A stretch of 8,960 nucleotides of DNA from an uncultured Collinsella sp. (GTDB lineage Bacteria > Actinomycetota > Coriobacteriia > Coriobacteriales > Coriobacteriaceae): assembly GCA_900757265.1 (NCBI GenBank), contig CAAENW010000102.1, positions 1 to 8,960 of the forward strand. Reading direction: 5' to 3'. A model generated the notes under the pieces. That model saw nothing but the letters and a program-made list of their open reading frames with translations, did not search any database and had not been told where the DNA came from. Within the stretch, counting starts at the first letter, position 1. Each line of letters begins with the position of its first letter. A program made the translations under genes and the position numbers. Below, piece after piece: positions 1 to 7,417 of this stretch.

Positions 1-986
1 TGCAGTTTAACGGAATCAACATCGGTCATTAGATTGATTGCCTCTACAAGTGCATCAAAGCCAGATTTTGGAACGGCAACAATAAAGTCATCGCAATAAC
101 GAAGATACAAGCCACCAACCCGTTCAACGGCAAGCCTGACTTTCATATCGATATCGGCCATATAGATGTTAGCGAGCACTCCACTTGCAGCAAGACCCTG
201 AGGAATGCCGAGATCAATACCCGTTCGCCGCCACGGCCTGGTGATGACTTTACTTTTGTTTGCAAGAAACTCAGACTTTGGCAAGATAACATCCAGCTTG
301 TTAAGTTCGCGAATAGACTTGAACCGAAGATCGATAGCCGCATCACTAATCGTTTTCTCCCGAGCAGGATCGATTACTGGCCATGGCAATTCATGTCGAG
401 CAGCCAAATCACCAATAGGCCAGCACGAATAGCGGAGGATATTTTTAATGACTTGATAGTGATCGTCCGGCAAGCGTCCACTGGGAAACAACGAACGCAA
501 CGACGCCATTAGATGGACATGGTTTAAGTTGTCGAAGAAGCTCTCGAAATCACCCGTAAGCACAAAAGCCGAATCTTGCACACGCATATAGTCGAATGCC
601 TTTTTAGCTGAGGAAATATTGCTACCAGCAGTTACGGCGCCGTCTGATGAAAGCGAAGAGCGGTACGCTACGGCAACCTCATCAAACTCTTCGGCAATAG
701 CCTTCTTGTTATATAAGTCCGACCACAGATAAGAGTAGTACTGGAAGACGCGGTGATCGAAATGCGAGGCATAAGCGATATTACGAACCTTGCAGCTTCG
801 CTTGCCTCCACGATACCGAACAGTAATGATCTCGTTGGAAATTAAAGGGTAGAACGCGTGATTGGAAACGTACTCTGAATCTAAAATCTTGGCCTGAACT
901 TCGGCAAAAGAGACCCTATGATCGAAATGGGCATATGAACTTTTGGAACTATATCGAGGAATACGAGTGATATCGAACTCGACCAA
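1..986 (-). CDS. Reverse transcriptase (RNA-directed DNA polymerase), Abi/DRT-like, 3' end outside window
   Basis: The first 328 codons are visible and the frame is still open at base 1, so the C-terminus is missing. RT palm motifs appear in order: GDFESFFDN with its metal-binding Asp at about residue 146, GIPQGLAASG at about 260-269, and YCDD at about 297-300. The N-terminal part has a YASHFDHRVFQYYSY-like stretch similar to stand-alone bacterial RTs. The QG..A.SG motif argues against a diversity-generating retroelement, which usually has a G...SQ form here. The open frame reaches back to a TGA at 1017-1019. The only plausible start upstream of the conserved N-terminal region is TTG at 986, preceded by GGGGG; the first in-frame ATG is residue 134, inside the RT domain. 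Sampled GC is 40-47%, well below its neighbour, which suggests horizontal transfer. Phage defence is inferred from family resemblance; I cannot assign a DRT class. It could also be an uncharacterised RT. Confidence 0.92.
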   Translation of the reverse strand, partial: MVEFDITRIPRYSSKSSYAHFDHRVSFAEVQAKILDSEYVSNHAFYPLISNEIITVRYRGGKRSCKVRNIAYASHFDHRVFQYYSYLWSDLYNKKAIAEEFDEVAVAYRSSLSSDGAVTAGSNISSAKKAFDYMRVQDSAFVLTGDFESFFDNLNHVHLMASLRSLFPSGRLPDDHYQVIKNILRYSCWPIGDLAARHELPWPVIDPAREKTISDAAIDLRFKSIRELNKLDVILPKSEFLANKSKVITRPWRRTGIDLGIPQGLAASGVLANIYMADIDMKVRLAVERVGGLYLRYCDDFIVAVPKSGFDALVEAINLMTDVDSVKL

Positions 987-990
987 AATA

Positions 991-995
991 CCCCC
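991..995 (-). promoter_or_regulatory. Candidate ribosome binding site for the reverse transcriptase (TTG start)
   Basis: Read on the minus strand, GGGGG is followed by TATT and then TTG at 986. The 4-base spacing is shorter than usual. It supports TTG as the start because no ATG or GTG start lies in frame between the upstream stop (1017-1019) and the conserved RT region. Confidence 0.4.
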
Positions 996-1000
996 AAATA

Positions 1001-1055
1001 AATCAACCTGTCCGGATCAACAAGCGGCGGCTAACCCTCCCCGGACAGGCTAATC
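1001..1055 (-). ncRNA. Hairpin in the leader of the reverse transcriptase gene
   Basis: The perfect inverted repeat CCTGTCCGG (1007-1015) / CCGGACAGG (1041-1049) encloses 25 bases. In a minus-strand RNA the stem extends by six more pairs (1001-1006 with 1050-1055), three of them G-U, giving about 15 pairs. On the plus strand those three positions become A-C mismatches, so the full structure favours a transcript running into the RT gene. The hairpin ends 14 bases before the proposed TTG start. The following bases are U-rich but interrupted (TTGATTTATTT), so a weak terminator or attenuator is an alternative reading. It could be a leader structure, part of a non-coding RNA working with the RT, or an attenuator; the sequence does not decide between these. 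Confidence 0.45.
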
Positions 1056-1742
1056 AAAGGCGCAGCAAGTGCAACCAACGCTTTCGCGGCCACCTAAAAC
1101 AATGCTTGCCTATGCGATACTAGACGAAAGCGAGGAATTGGTACTTATGACCATCGAGGCTCTTATCCAGCTAGCAGCAGGCAACGCTGGTGTCAATGTT
1201 GCGAACGTCGGAATTTCGTCGTTTGCGATATTGACGGCAGTAGCGTACCCCATCGCCAGTTCGCGATGGGCACCAAGCTTTATTCCCCATTCTTGCTTTG
1301 CTTAAACAGGTTATAAGAAATCGGCTCATGCAGTTAACAGCGCCTTGATGCACACCCAATTGTCTTGACGGCGGTCGCATCGAAAATGCCGATGCGTCTC
1401 TACGGATACAAGCGCCTCCTCATCTAATGCATGCACACGGTCCGCGAGACAAAATCGCCGACAACACCGTGAAAATCCCGATATGCATAATCTAGAAGTT
1501 TGGATGCACAGACAGGTGGAGTGGCATTGTTCAGCATGGCCGCTTCGCACTCCTCGCCGACGGGTGCATCGCCGAGGGCGAAGACATCAGCGCACAGCGA
1601 GGCAGAGGACCAACTCCTCCCCCTCCCCAACATTCCCCAGAAAGATCCCTGATGTTGACTGGGGTTCCCGTAAAATAAACCCAACAAAATATGTGCGGAG
1701 TGCTGGCCTGGAGCTGCCTTCGGACCCTATTGGCTGCTCACC

Positions 1743-1748
1743 GAGAGG
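1743..1748 (+). promoter_or_regulatory. Ribosome binding site fixing the start of the transglutaminase-like protein
   Basis: GAGAGG lies 7 bases before the ATG at 1756. It decides the start: the frame is open back to 1483, but the upstream 91 codons encode an arginine-rich, unstructured-looking sequence, whereas the ATG at 1756 begins a clean signal peptide. Confidence 0.7.
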
Positions 1749-1755
1749 CTCCGCT

Positions 1756-3687
1756 ATGAAACGACCTATTTACTACCTGCTCTGCGCGATCGCGTGCACG
1801 TCCATGGTCAGCTCGACGATGCCCATGGCAGCCGTCGCGGAAGCCATCCAGCCTCAGGCAGCCGCCGAGCAGCAAGCGCAAGCCGACGCCACGAGCAGCG
1901 ACACAGGCAAGGCCGAAGACGGCACCAACACAAATACGGCAGCAGATACCGCAGAGGACAGCACCGCAACATCCACCGGCACCAGCGCCGTCAACACGGA
2001 AAGCGCCGACGGCACCGCCGCCGCAACCGGCACCCCCGCCCCATCCCTTCGTGCCCAAACCAACGGCACGCCCGAGGCAATCTCCACCACGTCACAAGCC
2101 GGCTACGCCCACTCCGCCACCGCAACCCAAAACGGCGTCACCTTCACCGTCTCCTGGAACGACGCCCCCGCGGGCACCGCGACGACCTTCCACGTAACCC
2201 AGGCCAACGGCTCGTCCCAGGCCAAGGCGCGCATGGACGTGCCCACCTATTGGGACGGCGGCAGCCAGGAAAGCGTCTGCGACCCGTCGCGCCCGGCATG
2301 GGCCAGCTACTACAGCCTGGGCACCGCGGGCCACGACTTTACCTTTGACTTCACGGCGTCGGGCACGTACCGCATCTACTTCTACTTTATGGACAACGAC
2401 AGAAACGACCCCCAAAACGACAAGGGGATCTACTACCTGCGCACCACGGCGGAGGTGACCGTAAACGACGCCGCCCGCCCGAGCGTCACGCAGATCGTCA
2501 ACGACGCCGTGGACCTGTGCAGGCAACAAACAAACGGCTCGGAATACAACATGGCGCTGTGGTTCCACGACTGGACGCTCGACCAGCTGGAGTACGACCA
2601 CAGCCTCAACTGGTGCTCGGCCGAAAGCGGCCTCACGCGCCACCAGGGCACCTGCGAGAGCTACCAGCGCATCTACTCCAAGCTCCTTGACGCCGCGGGC
2701 ATCGCCAACGGCCGCATCACCGGCAACGGCCACACCTGGAACGCCGTAAAGATCGACGGCAAATGGTGCCAGATGGACCTAACCTGGGACGACACCAGCG
2801 ACAACTGGTACGGAGACCTGGACCAGCGCCATCTGTACTTTGGCCTGACCGACGAGCTCATGGCAATCGCCCACTCCGACCACACGGCAAACTACCAAAA
2901 GGATGACTACGCCTACCGCTCGACCGATCTGTCCAACAATTACTTTGTGCGAAACGGCAAGGCCAATGAATGGGCCGAGAAGTATGCCGACCGCATTCAG
3001 CAGCACTTGGATGCCAAGGAAGAGAGCTTTTCCATAGATGCTGACAACGGAACCTTCCCGCCGAGCATCTCGGGAATACAAAACGCGCTCGTTGCGTACG
3101 ATATGAACCAGAGGGAATGGAGCGTGGCCTCCAACGGCGTAACACTCACGGTGACGTCTAATGTCACGACGGCCTCGAGCTACCAGTGGTCAGCGAAGTT
3201 CGACTTCGAGGCTGAGTATCCCGAGACAAAACCCATTCCAAAACCAACCGAATTCGACGGCTACTTCACCGTCAAAAGCGCCCTGCCCGGCGATGCCTCG
3301 CTCGACGTGGCATCAGGCTCGCTCGACCCCGGCGCAAACGTCCAGCTCTGGTCGACGAACGGGACCTCCGCCCAGGTACTCCGCTTCCGATACGACGCGC
3401 ATGCCGGTGCTTACGAGATAACCAACGCGAAATCGGGGCTGGCGCTCGACGTCCAGGGCGGCTCGGCCCGGCCCGGGGGCAACGTCCAGCAATTCACGCG
3501 CAACGGGACGGGCGCCCAGCGCTGGGCAATCTCCGACAACGCGGACGGCACCGTGACAATCGCCTCGGCGAAGAACCCCTCGTGCGTGCTCGACGCCGCG
3601 GGCGGCAAGTCCGCCCCCGGGACCAACGTCCAGCTGTACCGGTCAAACGGCACTACGGCGCAGAAGTGGGTGCTAGAAAGCCGCTAG
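1756..3687 (+). CDS. Secreted transglutaminase-like protein with C-terminal ricin-type lectin repeats
   Basis: A 643-residue exported protein. Residues 1-28 form a signal peptide (MKRPIYYLL..., likely cut after AAVA). Residues about 31-115 are an Ala/Thr/Ser-rich linker. Residues about 117-238 look like an immunoglobulin-type beta-sandwich. A transglutaminase-like domain spans about 240-375, with Cys300 (GTCESY), His326 (GHTWNAV) and Asp341 (MDLTWDD) in the family order and spacing, so the triad appears intact. Residues about 503-643 hold three ricin-like repeats with QxW-type ends (AQVLRF, AQRWAI, AQKWVL). Such proteins can act on peptide or glutamine/lysine bonds, as proteases or cross-linkers; the lectin part likely binds glycan on the cell surface or host mucus. 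There is no LPXTG anchor, so retention would depend on the lectin. It converges on the glycan operon and is not part of it. A role with the neighbouring polysaccharide is speculative. The third ricin repeat is very GC-rich (about 73% in one sampled line). Confidence 0.93.
   Translation: MKRPIYYLLCAIACTSMVSSTMPMAAVAEAIQPQAAAEQQAQADATSSDTGKAEDGTNTNTAADTAEDSTATSTGTSAVNTESADGTAAATGTPAPSLRAQTNGTPEAISTTSQAGYAHSATATQNGVTFTVSWNDAPAGTATTFHVTQANGSSQAKARMDVPTYWDGGSQESVCDPSRPAWASYYSLGTAGHDFTFDFTASGTYRIYFYFMDNDRNDPQNDKGIYYLRTTAEVTVNDAARPSVTQIVNDAVDLCRQQTNGSEYNMALWFHDWTLDQLEYDHSLNWCSAESGLTRHQGTCESYQRIYSKLLDAAGIANGRITGNGHTWNAVKIDGKWCQMDLTWDDTSDNWYGDLDQRHLYFGLTDELMAIAHSDHTANYQKDDYAYRSTDLSNNYFVRNGKANEWAEKYADRIQQHLDAKEESFSIDADNGTFPPSISGIQNALVAYDMNQREWSVASNGVTLTVTSNVTTASSYQWSAKFDFEAEYPETKPIPKPTEFDGYFTVKSALPGDASLDVASGSLDPGANVQLWSTNGTSAQVLRFRYDAHAGAYEITNAKSGLALDVQGGSARPGGNVQQFTRNGTGAQRWAISDNADGTVTIASAKNPSCVLDAAGGKSAPGTNVQLYRSNGTTAQKWVLESR
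3262..3684 (+). repeat. Three internal ricin-type lectin repeats in the secreted protein
   Basis: Three units begin near residues 503, 552 and 599 of the secreted protein. Each shares the pattern: two strands, an LDV/LDA core, a glycine-rich turn with GANVQLW, GGNVQQF or GTNVQLY, then NGT.AQ and a hydrophobic end. The first unit has lost the Trp of the QxW motif (AQVLRF), while the second and third keep it. This is a protein-level repeat; the DNA copies are diverged. Confidence 0.8.
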
Positions 3688-3722
3688 AAAAGGCTCGACG
3701 CGTATGAGCTGCGCCGAGCCTT
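3686..3722 (-). terminator. Terminator-like hairpin between convergent genes
   Basis: Positions 3690-3701 (AAGGCTCGACGC) pair with 3711-3722 (GCGCCGAGCCTT), 12 positions with a single A-C mismatch and a 9-base loop. On the minus strand the stem is followed by TTTTCT, fitting a terminator for the glycan operon. On the plus strand no T-run follows, so it would work poorly for the secreted-protein gene, whose stop codon (3685-3687) touches it. It probably still helps separate the two convergent transcripts. Confidence 0.65.
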
Positions 3723-3759
3723 CAAGGAGAATTGCATCTTTCATCGACGGGCCAAAGGT

Positions 3760-5079
3760 CTAGGCAAGAACGATCTTCTTGATAAACAAGGATTTAAGGC
3801 CGATCGTCAATGCATACTGGACGCCCATGGCCAGCGGAATCGCCATGATGTCGATAGCGCCCAGAAGAAGATAGCAGGCGATGAGGTAGATTACGTTGGC
3901 CAGAAGCGTTATCCCCGCAGACTGCTTCGACAGCCCGTAGGCTGTAAAGCATGGGTGTAGCGCCGAGAAGGTGATGCTGACGACAGTCAGCGCCGCAAGG
4001 GTGGCGAACAAGTGCCAGTAGCCTCCGTAGACTGGATCCATGAAAAACGAGAGAGCGGGCGGAACCGCAATGATTGCCAAGGCCGCGCAAGGCGCAACGA
4101 CCTTGAAGACCATGCGCTCGATTTTCTTCACAACGACAAAAGCCTGGTCGTCCTGCCCCTTGGCTATCAGCTCTGCGAGCTGAGGCATGATTGCCTGCTG
4201 CACCGGCGTCGAGAGTAGGGTGAAAGCCGAGAGCAGCTGCTTGAAGAACTTGAACACACCAACAACCTCGCTGGAAAGCATGGATAGGAAGAATACGTCG
4301 AAGTACTGGATTGGCGCGTCGGCGGTCGCAGCCAGGTTCGACCACATTGTGAAAGAGAAGAAGCCCTCAGGGAGGTCGCGCCTCCTGGCAGCAGCCACGC
4401 CCTTCAGGCCGACATGCTTACCGACAACGAAGAGCGCGATAGCGAACAACGACACACTCTTTAGGACGTCCGCCGCGCAGTAGGCAAACGCAATCGCAGC
4501 GACATTCGGGCCAACAGCGTAGAACACTGCCGCGGCGAGGACGAGCTTCAGCGCCGCCACTGCGACCGCATGGATGGCGACATATTTGAACTTGTCAAAA
4601 AGCCTCAGCACTCCGGTCGGCGTGCCCTCGACATGCACAGCAATCTCGAAGCAGAATATCGTCGCGGCGAGCGTGGAGACGTCATCCCACCCGAGCAAGC
4701 TTGAGACGAGCGGAACAATCGCGAAAGCGACCGCGCACCCCATGAGGGCGGAGGCGATGTCGACGAAGAAACCAGCCTTTATGGTCGCGGCGAGTCCGGC
4801 GTCGTCCCTTCGCTCCTGGCAAATCGACCCATAGCGAATCACTCCCTGCCAAGACTGGAAGTTGAGGAACGCGTCCACGGCCTGCATGAACGTCTGGCCG
4901 ATCATCAATGAACCGTAGCCTGCGGCCCCGAGGAACCCGGCGGACAAGAACGTCGTGACCATGTTGAGCGCAGAGGCGCCCCCCTGCCCCACCACAATCG
5001 TAGAGACGTTCTTGGCGAGCTTCAGCCAAAACTCGTTGCCTTTGAGCCGGCCCAGCAGCGATTTCACCCTACCGACCAT
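3760..5079 (-). CDS. Polysaccharide flippase, Wzx-like (MOP superfamily)
   Basis: A 439-residue, strongly hydrophobic membrane protein with about 12-14 predicted membrane segments. It opens with the pattern typical of oligosaccharide flippases (a soluble basic start, then a Gly/Ala-rich first helix and a GAAGYGSL loop near residue 55). The family moves undecaprenyl-linked sugar repeat units from the inner to the outer face of the membrane before polymerisation. Its ATG at 5079 overlaps the ATP-grasp stop codon by one base (TGATG), and AGGGG lies 5 bases upstream. A TTG one codon earlier (5082) is possible but less likely. It is the last gene of the operon and is followed by the hairpin at 3686-3722. 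The exact substrate cannot be told from sequence. Confidence 0.88.
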   Translation of the reverse strand: MVGRVKSLLGRLKGNEFWLKLAKNVSTIVVGQGGASALNMVTTFLSAGFLGAAGYGSLMIGQTFMQAVDAFLNFQSWQGVIRYGSICQERRDDAGLAATIKAGFFVDIASALMGCAVAFAIVPLVSSLLGWDDVSTLAATIFCFEIAVHVEGTPTGVLRLFDKFKYVAIHAVAVAALKLVLAAAVFYAVGPNVAAIAFAYCAADVLKSVSLFAIALFVVGKHVGLKGVAAARRRDLPEGFFSFTMWSNLAATADAPIQYFDVFFLSMLSSEVVGVFKFFKQLLSAFTLLSTPVQQAIMPQLAELIAKGQDDQAFVVVKKIERMVFKVVAPCAALAIIAVPPALSFFMDPVYGGYWHLFATLAALTVVSITFSALHPCFTAYGLSKQSAGITLLANVIYLIACYLLLGAIDIMAIPLAMGVQYALTIGLKSLFIKKIVLA

Positions 5080-6278
5080 CAACGCCCCTTCTTGCGTAGC
5101 GCCTTGGAAAGCTTGGCCGCGAAGCCACCGAGGAAAAACCGCCGAGACGGCGCCTTGTCGTCTTTCGCGCGCAAGGCGAAGCTATCTGCCCCCGCCATGG
5201 CGGCAATCGCTGCGCCGACGCCTATCTGCCTGTGGGTAACACCCGAGACCAGTTGTGGCTCGGCGACAATCCTCAACCGCCCACCGAATGGCTCGGGAGG
5301 GCGAATCTCCTCCCCCGCCGCGTCGAGGGCCCAAAGAAGCGGCAGTGACATACCGCCGTCGAGACAGGCGAACATGTTCCCGCTCTGCCTGAAGTTGATC
5401 TCGTTTAGGACCGCCCCATCCCTGGTGGCGAAGACCTCGATGTCGAACATGCCCCTGAAGCCCTCGCTCGAGAGCTCGCCGATTATTTTTTCGAGGAGCT
5501 TTTCCATCTCGGGAGCCGCCTCGGAACACCCGATGGCGACGTTGCCGGCCTTCCTTGGGAACGTGAGCTCTTTTCGCAGCGTTATGTGCGATTCCTTTCC
5601 ATCCGACAGGAAGATGCAGCCCGAGGCCACGGCCTCGTAGTCGAAGTCCACGACCTCCTGGACCAAGAGTCGCTCGTAGCCGTCCGCGAATAGGCGGGTG
5701 ACGGCAGCGGCGTAGGAATCCGGGGAGTCCACAATCGCGATGTCGGTCTTCTCGCCGAACGCGCTCACGAGCGGCTTCAATATGAGGGGAAAGCTGAGCC
5801 CGGCCGCCGCGTGATCACGACTCGTAACGATGACCGAACGCGCCATGGGCACGCCGTGCGCTTGCGCCCAAACATACTGCTCGTACTTGTCCATCAATCC
5901 CGCAACCCTGCCGGGCTCGCCTGAAAACGAATACGTGACGATGCCTTTCGGGGCAAGCTCGCGGTCGGCGACGTAGGCGGAAAGATCCGAGCTGGCGAGA
6001 ACGATGCACAATCTTGGGTCTTTGTCTGTAAGCCAGGACCGATAACCTTCCGAGATGGCCTCTACGCTGTTATCGACAAGCTCGAAGTTCTTGGGACAAT
6101 ACTTCGAGGACGGTACCATGAGCCCGTCGGCGCTTTTCATACCCGAATGAAGAAGCAAGTCGAACGGGACCCCATCTCTTCCGAGGCTCCTCAGACTCGC
6201 CAGGGTGTTGTGGTGATCGCCGCCTACGACCAGAATACGCCACCCCTTGGGGAAGTCGATGTGTCTTTCACAAGTCAT
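5079..6278 (-). CDS. ATP-grasp ligase of a glycan cluster
   Basis: A 399-residue protein with an N-terminal Rossmann-like part (RILVVGGDHHN, residues about 14-24) and an ATP-grasp core from about 120 to 330. Visible ligands include Lys168 (FPLILKP), Glu208 (LLVQEVV), and the metal/ATP site FDIEVF (Asp279, Glu281) with LNEINFRQSG (Glu293, Asn295, Arg297). ATP-grasp enzymes activate a carboxylate as an acyl phosphate and join it to an amine or similar group. In polysaccharide loci such proteins plausibly attach amino acids or other acids to sugars; the actual substrates here are unknown. Its ATG overlaps the preceding stop by 4 bases (ATGA), and its stop overlaps the flippase start by 1 base, so the three products are probably translationally coupled. 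A sampled line has about 63% GC. A carbamoyl-phosphate-synthase-like or D-Ala-D-Ala-ligase-like function cannot be excluded, but the context favours glycan decoration. Confidence 0.85.
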   Translation of the reverse strand: MTCERHIDFPKGWRILVVGGDHHNTLASLRSLGRDGVPFDLLLHSGMKSADGLMVPSSKYCPKNFELVDNSVEAISEGYRSWLTDKDPRLCIVLASSDLSAYVADRELAPKGIVTYSFSGEPGRVAGLMDKYEQYVWAQAHGVPMARSVIVTSRDHAAAGLSFPLILKPLVSAFGEKTDIAIVDSPDSYAAAVTRLFADGYERLLVQEVVDFDYEAVASGCIFLSDGKESHITLRKELTFPRKAGNVAIGCSEAAPEMEKLLEKIIGELSSEGFRGMFDIEVFATRDGAVLNEINFRQSGNMFACLDGGMSLPLLWALDAAGEEIRPPEPFGGRLRIVAEPQLVSGVTHRQIGVGAAIAAMAGADSFALRAKDDKAPSRRFFLGGFAAKLSKALRKKGR

Positions 6279-7408
6279 CGATCTATAACACCTCCAGAAA
6301 GAATCGCCCGTCCCAATTCGTCGGACGTCATGAACTCGCAGTCCGGGTACCGCGTCGCCAACTCCTGCAGAAGCCCGTCGAGGGCCTCGAGCGAGAACGC
6401 ACGATGCCTCTCATCCACGCGTGAAGTGTAGTTGACGCGATGGGTGCATACCACCGCTGGCTGCCTACGCCTGAAAGCCGTCTCGATTTCGGCGAAAGCA
6501 GCGTCGACGCACTCGTCGACGCTCTTGCCTTGAAACATAGAACGCGAGGGCTCGAACTGCACATTGCGGATTAAGCGGCACTGCCCAGGTACGTTGGAGC
6601 GTCCGAAAACATTAATCCTCCTCGAATAGGAGTCGTTCCCTTTCGGAACATTCCTCTTCGGCGATGATTGGATCGTCTCGATGCCCAGCTCAGCGGCGAT
6701 GAGCTCACATTCCTTGTTGGCGACATAGCATGGTGGGATGAAGCTCCTGGGGGCGAAGCCAAAAAGGCGTTTGAAAATCGCGACCGCGTCTTCAAGGTAT
6801 CCGTGCACGTCAATCAGAGTGTTTCCATTGTTGAGAGCGTCAATCCCATTGTAGAAGGCATCGTCCAGCCCTACCATTCTCAAGCTACAGGCATATTCCA
6901 CCACAGGGTCGGTGGCCGCATCGGTGAGCCATGCCGTAGCGTTGAGATGCTCTCGTCCGTGGAGCTGCGGATGCAGGGCTGTTTCACCGCAGCCCAGCCG
7001 AACGAAATCGAGTACTCCCTCGTCTCCGTCATAGGTTCGGTAGGTTTTATCTATTGGCTCAAATCCAAAGTGCGCCACATCAGCGTTACCAGGAACGCAT
7101 CGATTGAAATCAGGGTTGGCGGTTGCGAAGTTCAACGTGAACACTGGCGCGGAAGCCCGAAATCGCACCGCATTCTCACGCAGCAAAGAAGAGAGGGCGC
7201 TTACGTCAGCCTTCTTCTCCAAGCCGTCAAAAGATTGGTAGTGATCGAGCCTGAAAGAGGGGAAGCGATTCTCAAATGCCGCAAGTGCATCGGAATCCGG
7301 GACCCTCACGGCACCCCAATCGTCGGACTCGAAGACGACGATACGCCTATTCGTTTGGAAGCCAAGCTTTGCGACCAGGGCCTTAGCAGCCTCTTTGATT
7401 ATGTGCAT
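6275..7408 (-). CDS. Polysaccharide deacetylase-fold protein (ESDDWG type)
   Basis: A 377-residue cytoplasmic-looking protein with no signal peptide. The N-terminal strand ends in FESDDWG (residues 26-32), where Asp29/Asp30 correspond to the NodB-type metal/catalytic aspartates. A His-rich motif, HPQLHGREH (His146, His150, His154), supplies likely metal ligands. Later motifs are PPCY and CTHRVNY. This ESDDWG variant differs from the common TFDDG form; I recall similar proteins in exopolysaccharide clusters, annotated as hypothetical or deacetylase-like. The inferred role is removal of an N- or O-acetyl group from a nucleotide-, lipid- or chain-linked sugar inside the cell. An AGGGG lies 6 bases before the ATG; the previous gene ends 9 bases upstream and the next gene overlaps by 4 bases. 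Enzymatic activity is not certain. Confidence 0.8.
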   Translation of the reverse strand: MHIIKEAAKALVAKLGFQTNRRIVVFESDDWGAVRVPDSDALAAFENRFPSFRLDHYQSFDGLEKKADVSALSSLLRENAVRFRASAPVFTLNFATANPDFNRCVPGNADVAHFGFEPIDKTYRTYDGDEGVLDFVRLGCGETALHPQLHGREHLNATAWLTDAATDPVVEYACSLRMVGLDDAFYNGIDALNNGNTLIDVHGYLEDAVAIFKRLFGFAPRSFIPPCYVANKECELIAAELGIETIQSSPKRNVPKGNDSYSRRINVFGRSNVPGQCRLIRNVQFEPSRSMFQGKSVDECVDAAFAEIETAFRRRQPAVVCTHRVNYTSRVDERHRAFSLEALDGLLQELATRYPDCEFMTSDELGRAILSGGVIDR

Positions 7409-7417
7409 CGTCTGCCC

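Larger units (their letters stand above)
987..1755. other. 769-base gene-poor region between the reverse transcriptase and the secreted protein
   Basis: No convincing gene is seen. Besides the hairpin at 1001-1055 there are inverted repeats at 1079-1086/1125-1132 (CGCTTTCG, 38-base loop), 1201-1207/1220-1226 (7 pairs, one G-U on the plus strand), 1249-1256/1263-1270 (CCCATCGC, 6-base loop) and 1376-1382/1390-1396 (CGCATCG, 7-base loop). A small plus-strand frame at 1147-1305 gives a 52-residue, mildly hydrophobic peptide with a GAGG 11 bases before its ATG. A minus-strand frame at 1424-1687 has GC-rich third positions over roughly 1533-1613. Neither matches a family I know. No tRNA, rRNA, CRISPR array or recognisable riboswitch was seen. 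A TTGACT at 1655-1660 and a TAAAAT at 1671-1676 lie upstream of the secreted-protein gene, but only 10 bases apart, so they do not form one standard promoter. Confidence 0.5.

Noticed and set aside
1..986. Diversity-generating retroelement
   Set aside because: The RT has GIPQGLAASG rather than the DGR-type SQ motif, and no template/variable repeat pair or accessory Avd gene was seen in the window.
1147..1305. Small plus-strand frame encoding a mildly hydrophobic 52-residue peptide
   Set aside because: Its Shine-Dalgarno match is weak and distant, no family is recognisable, and it overlaps two of the inverted repeats; not supported as a gene.
1655..1676. TTGACT and TAAAAT as a promoter for the secreted-protein gene
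   Set aside because: The two hexamers are only 10 bases apart, far from the usual 16-18, and no good partner is found for either.
1483..1755. Upstream in-frame extension of the secreted protein by 91 codons
   Set aside because: It is arginine-rich, has no homologue I recognise and would bury the signal peptide; the ATG at 1756 has a good ribosome binding site.
2092..2733. 213-codon open frame antisense to the transglutaminase-like gene
   Set aside because: Low-complexity Val/Ala/Gly/Arg composition typical of the reverse strand of GC-rich coding DNA.
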